From positions 1-18,750 of the forward strand of contig JASHWZ010000145.1 of NCBI GenBank assembly GCA_030043865.1: a stretch of DNA of 18,750 nucleotides, given 5' to 3'. Shown here in pieces: positions 6,581 through 12,919 of the stretch. The stretch comes from Thermoplasmata archaeon. Its GTDB lineage: Archaea; Thermoplasmatota; Thermoplasmata; Lutacidiplasmatales; UBA184. Each line of letters begins with the position of its first letter. Position 1 is the stretch's first letter. The notes beneath the pieces were generated by a model. That model searched no databases and was not told the origin of the DNA. It saw nothing but the letters and a program-made list of their open reading frames with translations. The translations under genes were made by a program, and so were the position numbers.

Positions 6581-8173
6581 CTACTCGCGGACCGGGATCG
6601 TCGGTATCGGGAGGCGGTCCGGATACCGGTTCGGGTCGATGATCTCTCGTCCGCCGCGCACCGGCGGTTTGTACAGTCCGTGCATCTTCGCGATCCCCAG
6701 CAGGAAGCTGATGAACCCTCGGAAGGTCGCACGGTACAGCTGCGTGTGGTTGCCCTCCCAGTCGAAGAAGTCGTTGAGGAGCGCCGGGGCCTGCCGGAGC
6801 CCGTGCGTCAACGCCCGCTTCAAGAGTTCCTCCTGGAGGGGAGAGAGGCGGTCTCGGCGGAACCAGTCCCGGGACTTGAGGTGCCCGAGGGGCACGAAGA
6901 ACATCGGGACGAGGATCGCCTTGAAGTCCCACAGGTCGTCGATGAGGTCGATCGTCTTCGCGACGTCGTCCTCGGTCTCCTGGGGGAGCCCGACGATGAA
7001 CGTGCAGGCCGGGTAGACCTTGTTGTCGTTCATCAGCCCCGCCGCTTGGACCACGAGCTCGGGCCACTGCGACGCCTTGAACGGGGCGACCTTCCCCGGC
7101 ATCGCGGCCGTGACCATCCGGGGCGAGCCGGTCTCGACCCCGACCTCGACGCCCCACCACTTCTGCTTCTCGTCGAGCAGGATCTCCCCGCACTTCTGGA
7201 GGAGCTTCGGCTTCGTCATGAGCGAGGCGACGGCCACGTGGCTCCAGCCGACCTGCTCGTAGTACCGCTTCGCGAGCCGCAGCAGCGGGAGGAGCTTCTC
7301 CTCGTGGGGCATCACGTTCGGGCTGCCGTAGAAGAAGACGTCGTCGGAGTGCAGCAGTCCCTTGCGGACGCCGATCTTCGCGTTGACCTTCAGCTCCTCC
7401 TCGATCTTCTCGAGGGGGTACCACCGGGTCGGTCGGGTCGTCACGGAGCAGAACGAGCACCCCCGGCAGCAGCCGCGCCCGATCTCGATGAGTCCGTTGA
7501 CGCTGGGGAACCGGATGGACGAGATCTGGTCGACGCGGGGGGAGTCGCGGGGGCTCATCACGACGTGCGGGGGAAGAAACTCGTCGTGCAGGGCCTTGCG
7601 CACGATCTCCCGGACGTAGAGGTCCGCTTCGCCCTCCACGACCGAATCGATCCCACCGATCGAGTCGACGAACTCCTGGATGAACGGAAGCTTCATGCGC
7701 GTCGCGGGGGAGAGCTGCCAGGCGCACGGCCCGCCCGCGATGATCTTGAGGCCCTGCTTCCGGGCCTCGACGACCGCCGGCTGGCTGAGCATCCGCTTGA
7801 AGTTCACCGAGTTGAGCGGCTCCTTCTTCATCACGCCGCCGAAGGTAGAGCTGGGCGGGTTCAGTCCGAAGTAGTCGTGGCCCGAGACGAGCAGGACCTT
7901 CGCCTCACCCGGCATGTATCGGTCGAGATAGCTCGGGTGCACGATCCGCGCATCGAAGCCGGCGTCCATCAGGGACGCCTCGATCTTCCGCATCCCGTAC
8001 GGAGCCTGCAGCGGGTAGCCGTTCTCGTCGCACTTCATCCGCGGGAAGAACAGCTTACCGTACACGGCCTCGGGAAAGATGTAGGCGGGCGTGGTCGTAC
8101 CAAACCCGAGAAACTCCTTCCCGTGGTGGTTGCTCATCATCGTCCAGTCGCAGGTGATTACGACTTCCGGCAT
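6581..8173 (-). CDS. B12-binding-type radical SAM protein
   Basis: A 530-residue enzyme. Residues about 50-190 resemble a cobalamin-binding Rossmann domain (GLKIIAGGPCAW at 141-152, VVEGEAD at 178-184). A DxHxxG cobalt-ligand motif is not evident. The radical SAM domain follows, with C235-x3-C239-x2-C242 in GRGCCRGCSFC and later GVEVGVETGS and FIVGLPQE segments. The N-terminus (CDWTMMSNHHGKEFLGFGT) resembles a group of archaeal B12/radical SAM proteins. That broad superfamily includes the GDGT ring synthases GrsA/GrsB and the HpnR/Ta0216-type proteins, but I cannot assign the substrate. The ATG at 8173 is preceded by a GGGGGATG ribosome-binding site and a TATA-like element about 59 bases upstream. 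It probably has its own promoter. Confidence 0.85.
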   Translation of the reverse strand: MPEVVITCDWTMMSNHHGKEFLGFGTTTPAYIFPEAVYGKLFFPRMKCDENGYPLQAPYGMRKIEASLMDAGFDARIVHPSYLDRYMPGEAKVLLVSGHDYFGLNPPSSTFGGVMKKEPLNSVNFKRMLSQPAVVEARKQGLKIIAGGPCAWQLSPATRMKLPFIQEFVDSIGGIDSVVEGEADLYVREIVRKALHDEFLPPHVVMSPRDSPRVDQISSIRFPSVNGLIEIGRGCCRGCSFCSVTTRPTRWYPLEKIEEELKVNAKIGVRKGLLHSDDVFFYGSPNVMPHEEKLLPLLRLAKRYYEQVGWSHVAVASLMTKPKLLQKCGEILLDEKQKWWGVEVGVETGSPRMVTAAMPGKVAPFKASQWPELVVQAAGLMNDNKVYPACTFIVGLPQETEDDVAKTIDLIDDLWDFKAILVPMFFVPLGHLKSRDWFRRDRLSPLQEELLKRALTHGLRQAPALLNDFFDWEGNHTQLYRATFRGFISFLLGIAKMHGLYKPPVRGGREIIDPNRYPDRLPIPTIPVRE

Positions 8174-8228
8174 GGAGCATCCCCCGCTCGCAGAACGCGC
8201 AGGTTGACCCCAAGCACGAGGGCCCCCC

Positions 8229-8235
8229 TTTTATC
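8229..8235 (-). promoter_or_regulatory. TATA-like element of the radical SAM gene
   Basis: On the minus strand the sequence is GATAAAA, an AT-rich block in GC-rich surroundings. Transcription would start near 8205, leaving a leader of about 30 bases that carries the Shine-Dalgarno site. The 8174-8284 spacer otherwise shows nothing I can identify. Confidence 0.5.
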
Positions 8236-8284
8236 GATTGCGATTCAGGCAGCGCTCGGGCCGCCGAGGACGGTGGTGTCGAGG

Positions 8285-8545
8285 TTACTCGAAGTCCGCC
8301 TCGTCGTCGTCGCGGGGGAGCACCCCGTCGATCGAGTCCCCGGACTCCTCGGCCGGGTCCGCGCCGTCGCTCGAGTCGCGGAACGCGGGGTCGCGCTGCA
8401 ACAAGTGGATGCGCACGCAATCGCGGTGCGCCGGGCTCCCGTTCCACGAGCTCGTCTCGTCCGGGGGTCCCAGCGGCTCCTTGCAGAGCGTGCAGATCTC
8501 GGGCGGGGCGCTGATCCAGGAGATCCGTCGCGCGCGAGAGTCCAT
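8285..8545 (-). CDS. Small CxxC-HxxC zinc-finger-like protein with acidic tail
   Basis: An 86-residue protein I do not recognise. C18-x2-C21 and H40-x2-C43 (CTLC ... HRDC) look like a single treble-clef or ribbon-type zinc site, with H47 nearby. The segment from residue 58 on is strongly acidic and ends DDDEADFE, giving a basic N-terminus, a zinc knuckle and an acidic tail. The same frame stays open far upstream, but that extension is antisense to the HTH-CBS gene, so I start at ATG 8545. A TATA-like element lies about 35 bases before it. It sits upstream of, and codirectional with, the radical SAM gene, divergent from the HTH-CBS regulator. A nucleic-acid or protein-binding adaptor is possible; function unknown. 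Confidence 0.6.
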   Translation of the reverse strand: MDSRARRISWISAPPEICTLCKEPLGPPDETSSWNGSPAHRDCVRIHLLQRDPAFRDSSDGADPAEESGDSIDGVLPRDDDEADFE

Positions 8546-8575
8546 GGGCTCGGCCGAGAACAGGCGTGGCGTCTC

Positions 8576-8585
8576 CTTTAGTTTT
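8576..8585 (-). promoter_or_regulatory. TATA-like element of the small zinc-finger gene
   Basis: The minus strand reads AAAACTAAAG, centred about 35 bases from the ATG at 8545. It would give a leader of under 10 bases and supports the short gene rather than the longer open frame. Confidence 0.45.
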
Positions 8586-8614
8586 CGGTGACGCCGGCAC
8601 CCCGTCCCGAAGGG

Positions 8615-8622
8615 CCATAACC
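8615..8622 (+). promoter_or_regulatory. TATA-like element of the HTH-CBS gene
   Basis: CCATAACC lies about 27 bases upstream of the ATG at 8645, fitting a leaderless transcript. Confidence 0.45.
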
Positions 8623-8644
8623 GTCGCGAACGTGGTCGGGGCCG

Positions 8645-9229
8645 ATGGATACTTTCACCGAGATGCGCAAGCGGCGACTCGCGCTCGGCATCTCGCTCGG
8701 GGAGCTGGCCCGGGCGGTCGGCCGGAGCGACGCCACCCTCTCGCGGATCGAGCGGGGGCGGATCCGTCCGTCGTACGAACTCGTCCAACGCATCCTCGGG
8801 TACCTCGAGGCGCAGGAGGGGACCGCGACGCCGCGCCTCACCGTGAGCGACCTCATGAACCGCCAGCTCGTTACGGTCGAGTCGTCGGCCAGCCTCCCGA
8901 CCGCGGCCCAGCGGATGGAGGGCGGCGCCTTCTCCCAGCTGCCCGTGGTCGATGCGGGGAAGGTCGTCGGTTCTCTCTCGGAAACGGGACTCTTGCGCGC
9001 GCTCGCGGCGACGAACTCGCGCCGCGCGCGAGTGCGCGACGTGCTGGAGCCCGCCTATCCGGTGGTGGACGAGCGGTTCGCGGCGGACCTCCTCCCTCCG
9101 TTGCTCGCCCGGTACCCCGCGGTGCTGGTCGCGGCCAAAGGCGACCTGCAGGGGATCGTCACGAAGACGGACCTGATCCGGGGTCTGCGCGGAACGCCGC
9201 TCCGCCGTGCGGCCCCGAGCCAAAGCTAG
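8645..9229 (+). CDS. XRE-type HTH regulator with paired CBS domains
   Basis: A 194-residue protein with an N-terminal helix-turn-helix of the XRE/Cro type (about residues 5-58: RKRRLALGISLGELARAVG, then SDATLSRIERGRIRPS). Two CBS repeats follow (about 66-120, starting TVSDLMNRQLVTV, and 125-182, containing VRDVLEPAYPVV and GIVTKTDLI). CBS pairs bind adenine nucleotides or SAM, so this is probably a cytoplasmic transcription factor that senses energy charge or a nucleotide metabolite. HTH-CBS proteins are common in archaea. It is divergent from the small zinc-finger gene (99-base spacer), which it might regulate, and its stop shares CTAG with the convergent P1 peptidase gene. Confidence 0.88.
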   Translation: MDTFTEMRKRRLALGISLGELARAVGRSDATLSRIERGRIRPSYELVQRILGYLEAQEGTATPRLTVSDLMNRQLVTVESSASLPTAAQRMEGGAFSQLPVVDAGKVVGSLSETGLLRALAATNSRRARVRDVLEPAYPVVDERFAADLLPPLLARYPAVLVAAKGDLQGIVTKTDLIRGLRGTPLRRAAPSQS

Positions 9230-10188
9230 CGCGACGAGTTCGACCGGCGGACGGCGCGAAGGACGGCGTCGACGGCGAGCGCGGCCGCGCGCGAGCCGAG
9301 GCGGTCGGCGAACTCTCCGGGGCGGTGTTCCCGGCCCGGGGCGAGCCGCTCGGTCGAAGCGACGAAGAGCACATCGCCATCGGTCGAAGAGTGGAACGGA
9401 CGGATGGCGGCCGAAAGCCCCGCGTGCACGATCGCTCCCAGGCGGGCGAGCCCGGCCCGCTCGAGTCGTGCCTCGATCACGACGAGCGCGAGCGTCGTAC
9501 CTCGAGTCCCCGCGCCGGGCCACCCCTCCTCCGGCGGAACGAGCCGGCCCCTCGTGTCCCGAGCTCCGGCCACCCACGCTCCGCTCTTCGGGTCCCGCAC
9601 CGCGCCCACCGCGTTGACCGCCACCAGCACGCCCAGCGCGCCCAGCCCGCGCCACCGGGCGCCCGCGCTGCCCACGCCTCCGCGCATCGCCCGTGCGCGG
9701 CCGCGGTACTTCCCCACGGTCGCTCCCGCCCCTGCGCCGACGCGGCCGCTCGCGACCGGAGCTCGGTCGGCGCGACGCGCGGCCTCGTACCCGAGGGGCA
9801 GGTAGTCCGGCAGGCCTTCCCGCTTCGGCGGAAGGTCGAAGAGCGCGGCCCCCGAGATCGGGACCACCGGGTTCGGGTTCGAGAAGGCCCGGTGCCCGCC
9901 GCCGGTCTCGAGGATCCGGGTGCGGACCCCGCGGGCCGCGTCCAGACCGTAGAGGCTCCCTCCCGAGAAGAAAATCGCCCACCGACGTCCGAAGGTCGCG
10001 TCGAGCGAGAGCGAGGCGGTGTCGTACGTCGCCGAGGCCCCTCCCCGCACGTCGACGATGGTCGGGGCGGGTCGGTCGAACAGCGCGACGGTCACGCCGC
10101 TCGTCCCCTCCGGGGTCTCGACCTGTCCGACCCGGACGCCTCGAACGAGCGTGAGGGTGCCGGCCCGGTCGGTCACGTCGCCGCGCAT
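9226..10188 (-). CDS. P1 family peptidase (DmpA/BapA-type Ntn-like hydrolase)
   Basis: A 320-residue member of the DmpA aminopeptidase family, which self-cleaves to expose an N-terminal Ser/Thr nucleophile. Family landmarks occur in order: GVRVGQ at 17-22, DVRGGA at 46-51, SGGSLYGLDAARGV at 75-88, GRVGAGAGATVGK at 148-160, GGVGSA at 170-175, VAVNAVGAV at 189-197, and GTRGTTLALVV at 227-237. The likely cleavage is before Thr231 (G230-T231), where related proteins carry a small residue or Asn followed by Ser/Thr. Members are aminopeptidases or beta-peptidyl/amide hydrolases; the substrate is unknown. No signal peptide is seen, so it is probably cytoplasmic. ATG 10188 is placed by a TATA-like element about 29 bases upstream. 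The open frame extending to 10617 is antisense to the next gene. Confidence 0.88.
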   Translation of the reverse strand: MRGDVTDRAGTLTLVRGVRVGQVETPEGTSGVTVALFDRPAPTIVDVRGGASATYDTASLSLDATFGRRWAIFFSGGSLYGLDAARGVRTRILETGGGHRAFSNPNPVVPISGAALFDLPPKREGLPDYLPLGYEAARRADRAPVASGRVGAGAGATVGKYRGRARAMRGGVGSAGARWRGLGALGVLVAVNAVGAVRDPKSGAWVAGARDTRGRLVPPEEGWPGAGTRGTTLALVVIEARLERAGLARLGAIVHAGLSAAIRPFHSSTDGDVLFVASTERLAPGREHRPGEFADRLGSRAAALAVDAVLRAVRRSNSSR

Positions 10189-10212
10189 GCTCGCGGTGGG
10201 ATTAGCCGTGGC

Positions 10213-10221
10213 GGTAGTAAC
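10213..10221 (-). promoter_or_regulatory. TATA-like element of the P1 peptidase gene
   Basis: The minus strand reads GTTACTACC, about 29 bases upstream of the ATG at 10188. It lies in the 82-base divergent spacer shared with the HExxH gene. Confidence 0.4.
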
Positions 10222-10237
10222 CGGCGCGAAACGGCCG

Positions 10238-10246
10238 GCTTTATCT
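10238..10246 (+). promoter_or_regulatory. TATA-like element of the HExxH gene
   Basis: GCTTTATCT is centred about 29 bases upstream of the ATG at 10271 and is one of the cleaner TATA matches in the window. It supports that start. Confidence 0.5.
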
Positions 10247-10270
10247 TCGTGGACCGATGAAGTTCGGTTG

Positions 10271-10849
10271 ATGTCGCCGACGCGCCGCCCGGCGAAGAAG
10301 GATCCGGAGCCGCCCGGGTTCCGCGTCGCCCGGGACATGCCCGCAGGTCGCCATCCGCTGCTCGCTGTCTTTCCCGGACTGGACGCGCTACCGGCCGCTG
10401 CCCGTCTCGCACCCGACCCCAAGGAGCGCTCGCGCCTCTTCGACGACACGTGCGTCGAGGTCGTCGATGCGGACATGTGGATGTACGTCGCGCCGCGCGA
10501 GCTCCCCGCGGCCGCCCGGGGCCGATGGAAACCGGTCGTCAGCCCGACCTCCGACTGCATCGTCGTCGGCCTCGGACACCTGCGAGAAAGTCCGGCGATG
10601 ATGCTGTTCATGGACATCTACCACGAACTCTGCCACGTGGTCCAGCGCCAAGGCGGCGCGGACCTCTGGCCGCCCGGCGTAAGCTACGTCAAGCGGTGGA
10701 CCGAGGTCGAGGCGTACCGCTTCGTCGTCGACGAGGCCCGGTCGCTCGGGACTTCGGACGAGTTCCTCCGCGACTATCTCAAGGTCGAGTGGATCTCGCG
10801 CGCCGAGCATCGGGAGCTGCTGGCCGAGCTCCGCGTTCCGGAAAAGTAG
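10271..10849 (+). CDS. Predicted zincin-like metalloprotease (HExxH), family not recognised
   Basis: A 192-residue protein of unknown family. Its central feature is HELCH at 118-122 at the end of an amphipathic helix (MMLFMDIYHELCHVVQ), the zinc-binding HExxH motif of zincins. E145 or E147 in TEVEAYRF, about 25 residues on, is a plausible third ligand, which would make it gluzincin-like (compare ImmA/IrrE-type and Sprt-type proteins, whose overall sequence it does not clearly match). The N-terminus is basic and Pro-rich. There is no signal peptide or membrane segment, so it is presumably cytoplasmic. It is divergent from the P1 peptidase gene and 126 bases upstream of an MFS gene with its own TATA element. 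That it is a metal-dependent peptidase is inferred from the motif only. Confidence 0.7.
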   Translation: MSPTRRPAKKDPEPPGFRVARDMPAGRHPLLAVFPGLDALPAAARLAPDPKERSRLFDDTCVEVVDADMWMYVAPRELPAAARGRWKPVVSPTSDCIVVGLGHLRESPAMMLFMDIYHELCHVVQRQGGADLWPPGVSYVKRWTEVEAYRFVVDEARSLGTSDEFLRDYLKVEWISRAEHRELLAELRVPEK

Positions 10850-10862
10850 CCCGCTTGAGCCG

Positions 10863-10882
10863 GCGCCGGCGGGCACCGGCGC
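10863..10882 (+). other. GC-rich hairpin after the HExxH gene
   Basis: GCGCCGG and CCGGCGC form a perfect 7-base stem with a 6-base loop, 13 bases after the stop codon. No T-tract follows, so a bacterial-type terminator is not indicated. It may be an mRNA 3'-end structure or chance in GC-rich DNA. Confidence 0.3.
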
Positions 10883-10917
10883 TCGCCAATCTCGGCGAAG
10901 GTTCCAGAAGAACGCCG

Positions 10918-10926
10918 CCTTTATCC
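10918..10926 (+). promoter_or_regulatory. TATA-like element of the MFS gene
   Basis: CCTTTATCC is centred about 54 bases upstream of the ATG at 10976. It predicts a start near 10948 and a leader of about 28 bases, one of the few genes here that is not leaderless. Confidence 0.45.
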
Positions 10927-10975
10927 TCCGACCCCCCGAATTCTACCGCCACTCCGGGGTGCGTCGCGCGCGACC

Positions 10976-12379
10976 ATGGACGTCAAGGCCCATCCCAAGA
11001 TCCGGCCGTCCAGCAGCGACCTATGGTTCCTCGCGTACCTGCCGCTCGCGATCTCGGACGGGATCGCCGCCCCGCTGATCCCCCTCCTCGCGCTCCAGAA
11101 GTTCTCGGCGTCGGCGTTCGCCGTGACGATCATCATCGCGGCCTCCGCGATGAGCCAAGTGCCGTTTACGATCCTGTGGGGGAACCTTTCGGACCGCGTC
11201 GCGCACCGGAAGTACTTCCTCGTTGGCTCGTTCATCGCGACGGGGGTCGCGATCGTAGCGATCGCGCTCGCTCAGAACATCCTGACGTACTTCTGGCTCA
11301 ACGTTGTCGAGGGGCTCGCGTCCGCCGCAAGCGCGCCGATCGGGACGATGCTCCTGCTCGAGACGCGCCACAAGCGATGGTGGCCCACGGACATCGGGCT
11401 GTTCGGATTGATCTCGGGACTCGGGACCACAATCGGGCTCGGCCTCGGGTTCGTCTGGTTGTTCGTGCTCGGTGTCAACCAGGGCGTCATCCACGGGATG
11501 ACGGCGCTGCTGATCCTCTCCGGGGTCCTCGCGCTCCTCTCGGCCGGGATCGCCTGGGCGTGGATCGAGGAGCCGAACGGCCGGATCGAGCGTCGGACGC
11601 TCGCCGACCTGTTGCACCTGCACCGCGGCGTCACGGAGCGGGTGCGGCAGCTGCGCAGTCGCGTCGTGGGGGTGATCGACCTCACCCGGTCGAGCGCCGA
11701 GCGACTTCCGGGAAAGGAGTATCTCTTCCTCGCCGCGCTCGCCGTGATGAGCGTCGGGTTCGACATCTTTTACGGGCCGTTCCCCGTGTTCCTCTGGCAG
11801 GACGCTCGGTTCACCGACGCGGGGGTCTTCATCGTCTACCTCGGCGCGGCCGCGGCGTCCAGCGCGCTGTTCTTCCACTCGGGGAAGGTCGTCGACAACC
11901 ACTCGCCGAAGGGGGTCTTCGTGGAGTCGCTCGGGGCCCGCGTCGGCCTGATGCTCCTCTTCCTGTGGGGACCGCTCTACGTCCTCTTCGGGCTCGGCTC
12001 GCCGGCGCTGCTCGCGTGGCTCACGGTGCTGAACGCGCTCCTCGGCGTCAGCTGGGCGTTCATCAGCACGGCGAGCACGCTGTTCCTCGTGCGGCTCGTG
12101 GGCCGTTCGGCGCGGGGGAGAGCGCTCGGCCTCTACAGCGCGGTCGCCGGCGCGGGCGGCCTCCTCGGCACGCTGCTCGGCGGATGGCTCTACGCCAACT
12201 ACGGCGTCCACCTGACGTACAGCGTCGCGGCGTTCACGGTCGTGATCGGCGGACTGCTGCTCCTACCGATCCCGTACCGCATGTTCCAGCTCCCGCACGC
12301 GTCGGCGCACCATCACCCGCTCGCGCGCAGCACGCGAGCGACGCTCCCGCCGCCGGCCCGGGGTGCCCGCGACCGCTAG
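10976..12379 (+). CDS. Major facilitator superfamily transporter
   Basis: A 467-residue integral membrane protein with twelve hydrophobic segments that I can count, in two sets of six separated by a hydrophilic loop (about residues 200-260, arginine-rich). The MFS motif A appears between segments 2 and 3 as GNLSDRVAHRK at 69-79. The C-terminal cytoplasmic tail after segment 12 is His/Pro/Arg-rich (HASAHHHP). It probably moves a small molecule or drug across the cell membrane by proton coupling; the substrate cannot be read from sequence. Both N- and C-terminal halves look complete. Its stop codon shares CTAG with the convergent unknown gene. Confidence 0.9.
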   Translation: MDVKAHPKIRPSSSDLWFLAYLPLAISDGIAAPLIPLLALQKFSASAFAVTIIIAASAMSQVPFTILWGNLSDRVAHRKYFLVGSFIATGVAIVAIALAQNILTYFWLNVVEGLASAASAPIGTMLLLETRHKRWWPTDIGLFGLISGLGTTIGLGLGFVWLFVLGVNQGVIHGMTALLILSGVLALLSAGIAWAWIEEPNGRIERRTLADLLHLHRGVTERVRQLRSRVVGVIDLTRSSAERLPGKEYLFLAALAVMSVGFDIFYGPFPVFLWQDARFTDAGVFIVYLGAAAASSALFFHSGKVVDNHSPKGVFVESLGARVGLMLLFLWGPLYVLFGLGSPALLAWLTVLNALLGVSWAFISTASTLFLVRLVGRSARGRALGLYSAVAGAGGLLGTLLGGWLYANYGVHLTYSVAAFTVVIGGLLLLPIPYRMFQLPHASAHHHPLARSTRATLPPPARGARDR

Positions 12380-12861
12380 CCAGCCGCGAAGAACATCTCC
12401 CAGGCGAGCGTCCGGATCACGTAGCCGAGCGCGAGGTTCGCGAGGAACGGCTCGAGCTCGGGCGGGTACTGGTCGATCGTGCACGACCGGAACCCGAGCT
12501 GACCGACCCCGACCGGCTCCCCTCCGCGCGCGATCACGAACCGTCCCGTGAGACGCTCGTTGATGGAGTAGCTGACGCCGTGGTAGTCGATCGTCATCGG
12601 TCCGAAAGCGCTCGAGACCGTCCGCCACGTCTCCTCCGCGACGCGGATCCGGATCTCGTCGTTCTTCCGGGTGTACGTGACGGTCGAGTGGACCCGGTCG
12701 GTCGCCGGGGGGACGAACGTCTGGTAATCCTGGGAGAACAGGGCTGCGATCCGGCTGCCCAATCCCTCCTGGCTCGCCTGCACGGGCCGGCACTCCCAGA
12801 GCACCTCGCCAACCCGGATCTCGATGATATTCCTCAGCACTCGAGCCGTCGCCTGGATCAT
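12376..12861 (-). CDS. Conserved-looking protein of unknown function
   Basis: With ATG 12861 the protein has 161 residues; an alternative ATG at 12900 would give 174. I prefer 12861 because the AT-rich element at 12889-12899 then lies about 33 bases upstream. The composition is beta-rich with few membrane features: alternating strands (IIEIRVGEVLWECRP, HSTVTYTRKNDEIRIRV, MTIDYHGVSYSINERL, GRFVIARGGEPVG) end in a hydrophobic helix (LEPFLANLALGYVIRTLAWEMFF). This strand-rich barrel plus terminal helix vaguely recalls the tubby C-terminal/LURP-one fold, a guess from pattern only. It is divergent from truD with a very short spacer. Confidence 0.6.
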   Translation of the reverse strand: MIQATARVLRNIIEIRVGEVLWECRPVQASQEGLGSRIAALFSQDYQTFVPPATDRVHSTVTYTRKNDEIRIRVAEETWRTVSSAFGPMTIDYHGVSYSINERLTGRFVIARGGEPVGVGQLGFRSCTIDQYPPELEPFLANLALGYVIRTLAWEMFFAAG

Positions 12862-12888
12862 CGGCGGTGCCGGGCGGACCACCCCCTC

Positions 12889-12899
12889 GCTCTTAATCA
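12889..12899. promoter_or_regulatory. AT-rich element possibly serving both truD and the divergent unknown gene
   Basis: GCTCTTAATCA contains a TTAA core. It lies about 26 bases before ATG 12920 on the plus strand and about 33 bases before ATG 12861 on the minus strand. It is the only TATA-like block in the 58-base spacer. Confidence 0.4.
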
Positions 12900-12919
12900 T
12901 GCCTCGAGTGGGCGCTCCG

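Noticed and set aside
10257..10273. A four-codon ATG-TGA mini-frame just before the HExxH gene, with its stop overlapping the ATG
   Set aside because: The TATA-like element is only about 15 bases away, so this ATG would probably lie upstream of the transcription start; it is best read as chance.
10863..10882. Hairpin after the HExxH gene as an intrinsic terminator
   Set aside because: It has no T-rich tract after it, and archaeal termination depends on T-runs rather than stems; kept only as a structural feature.
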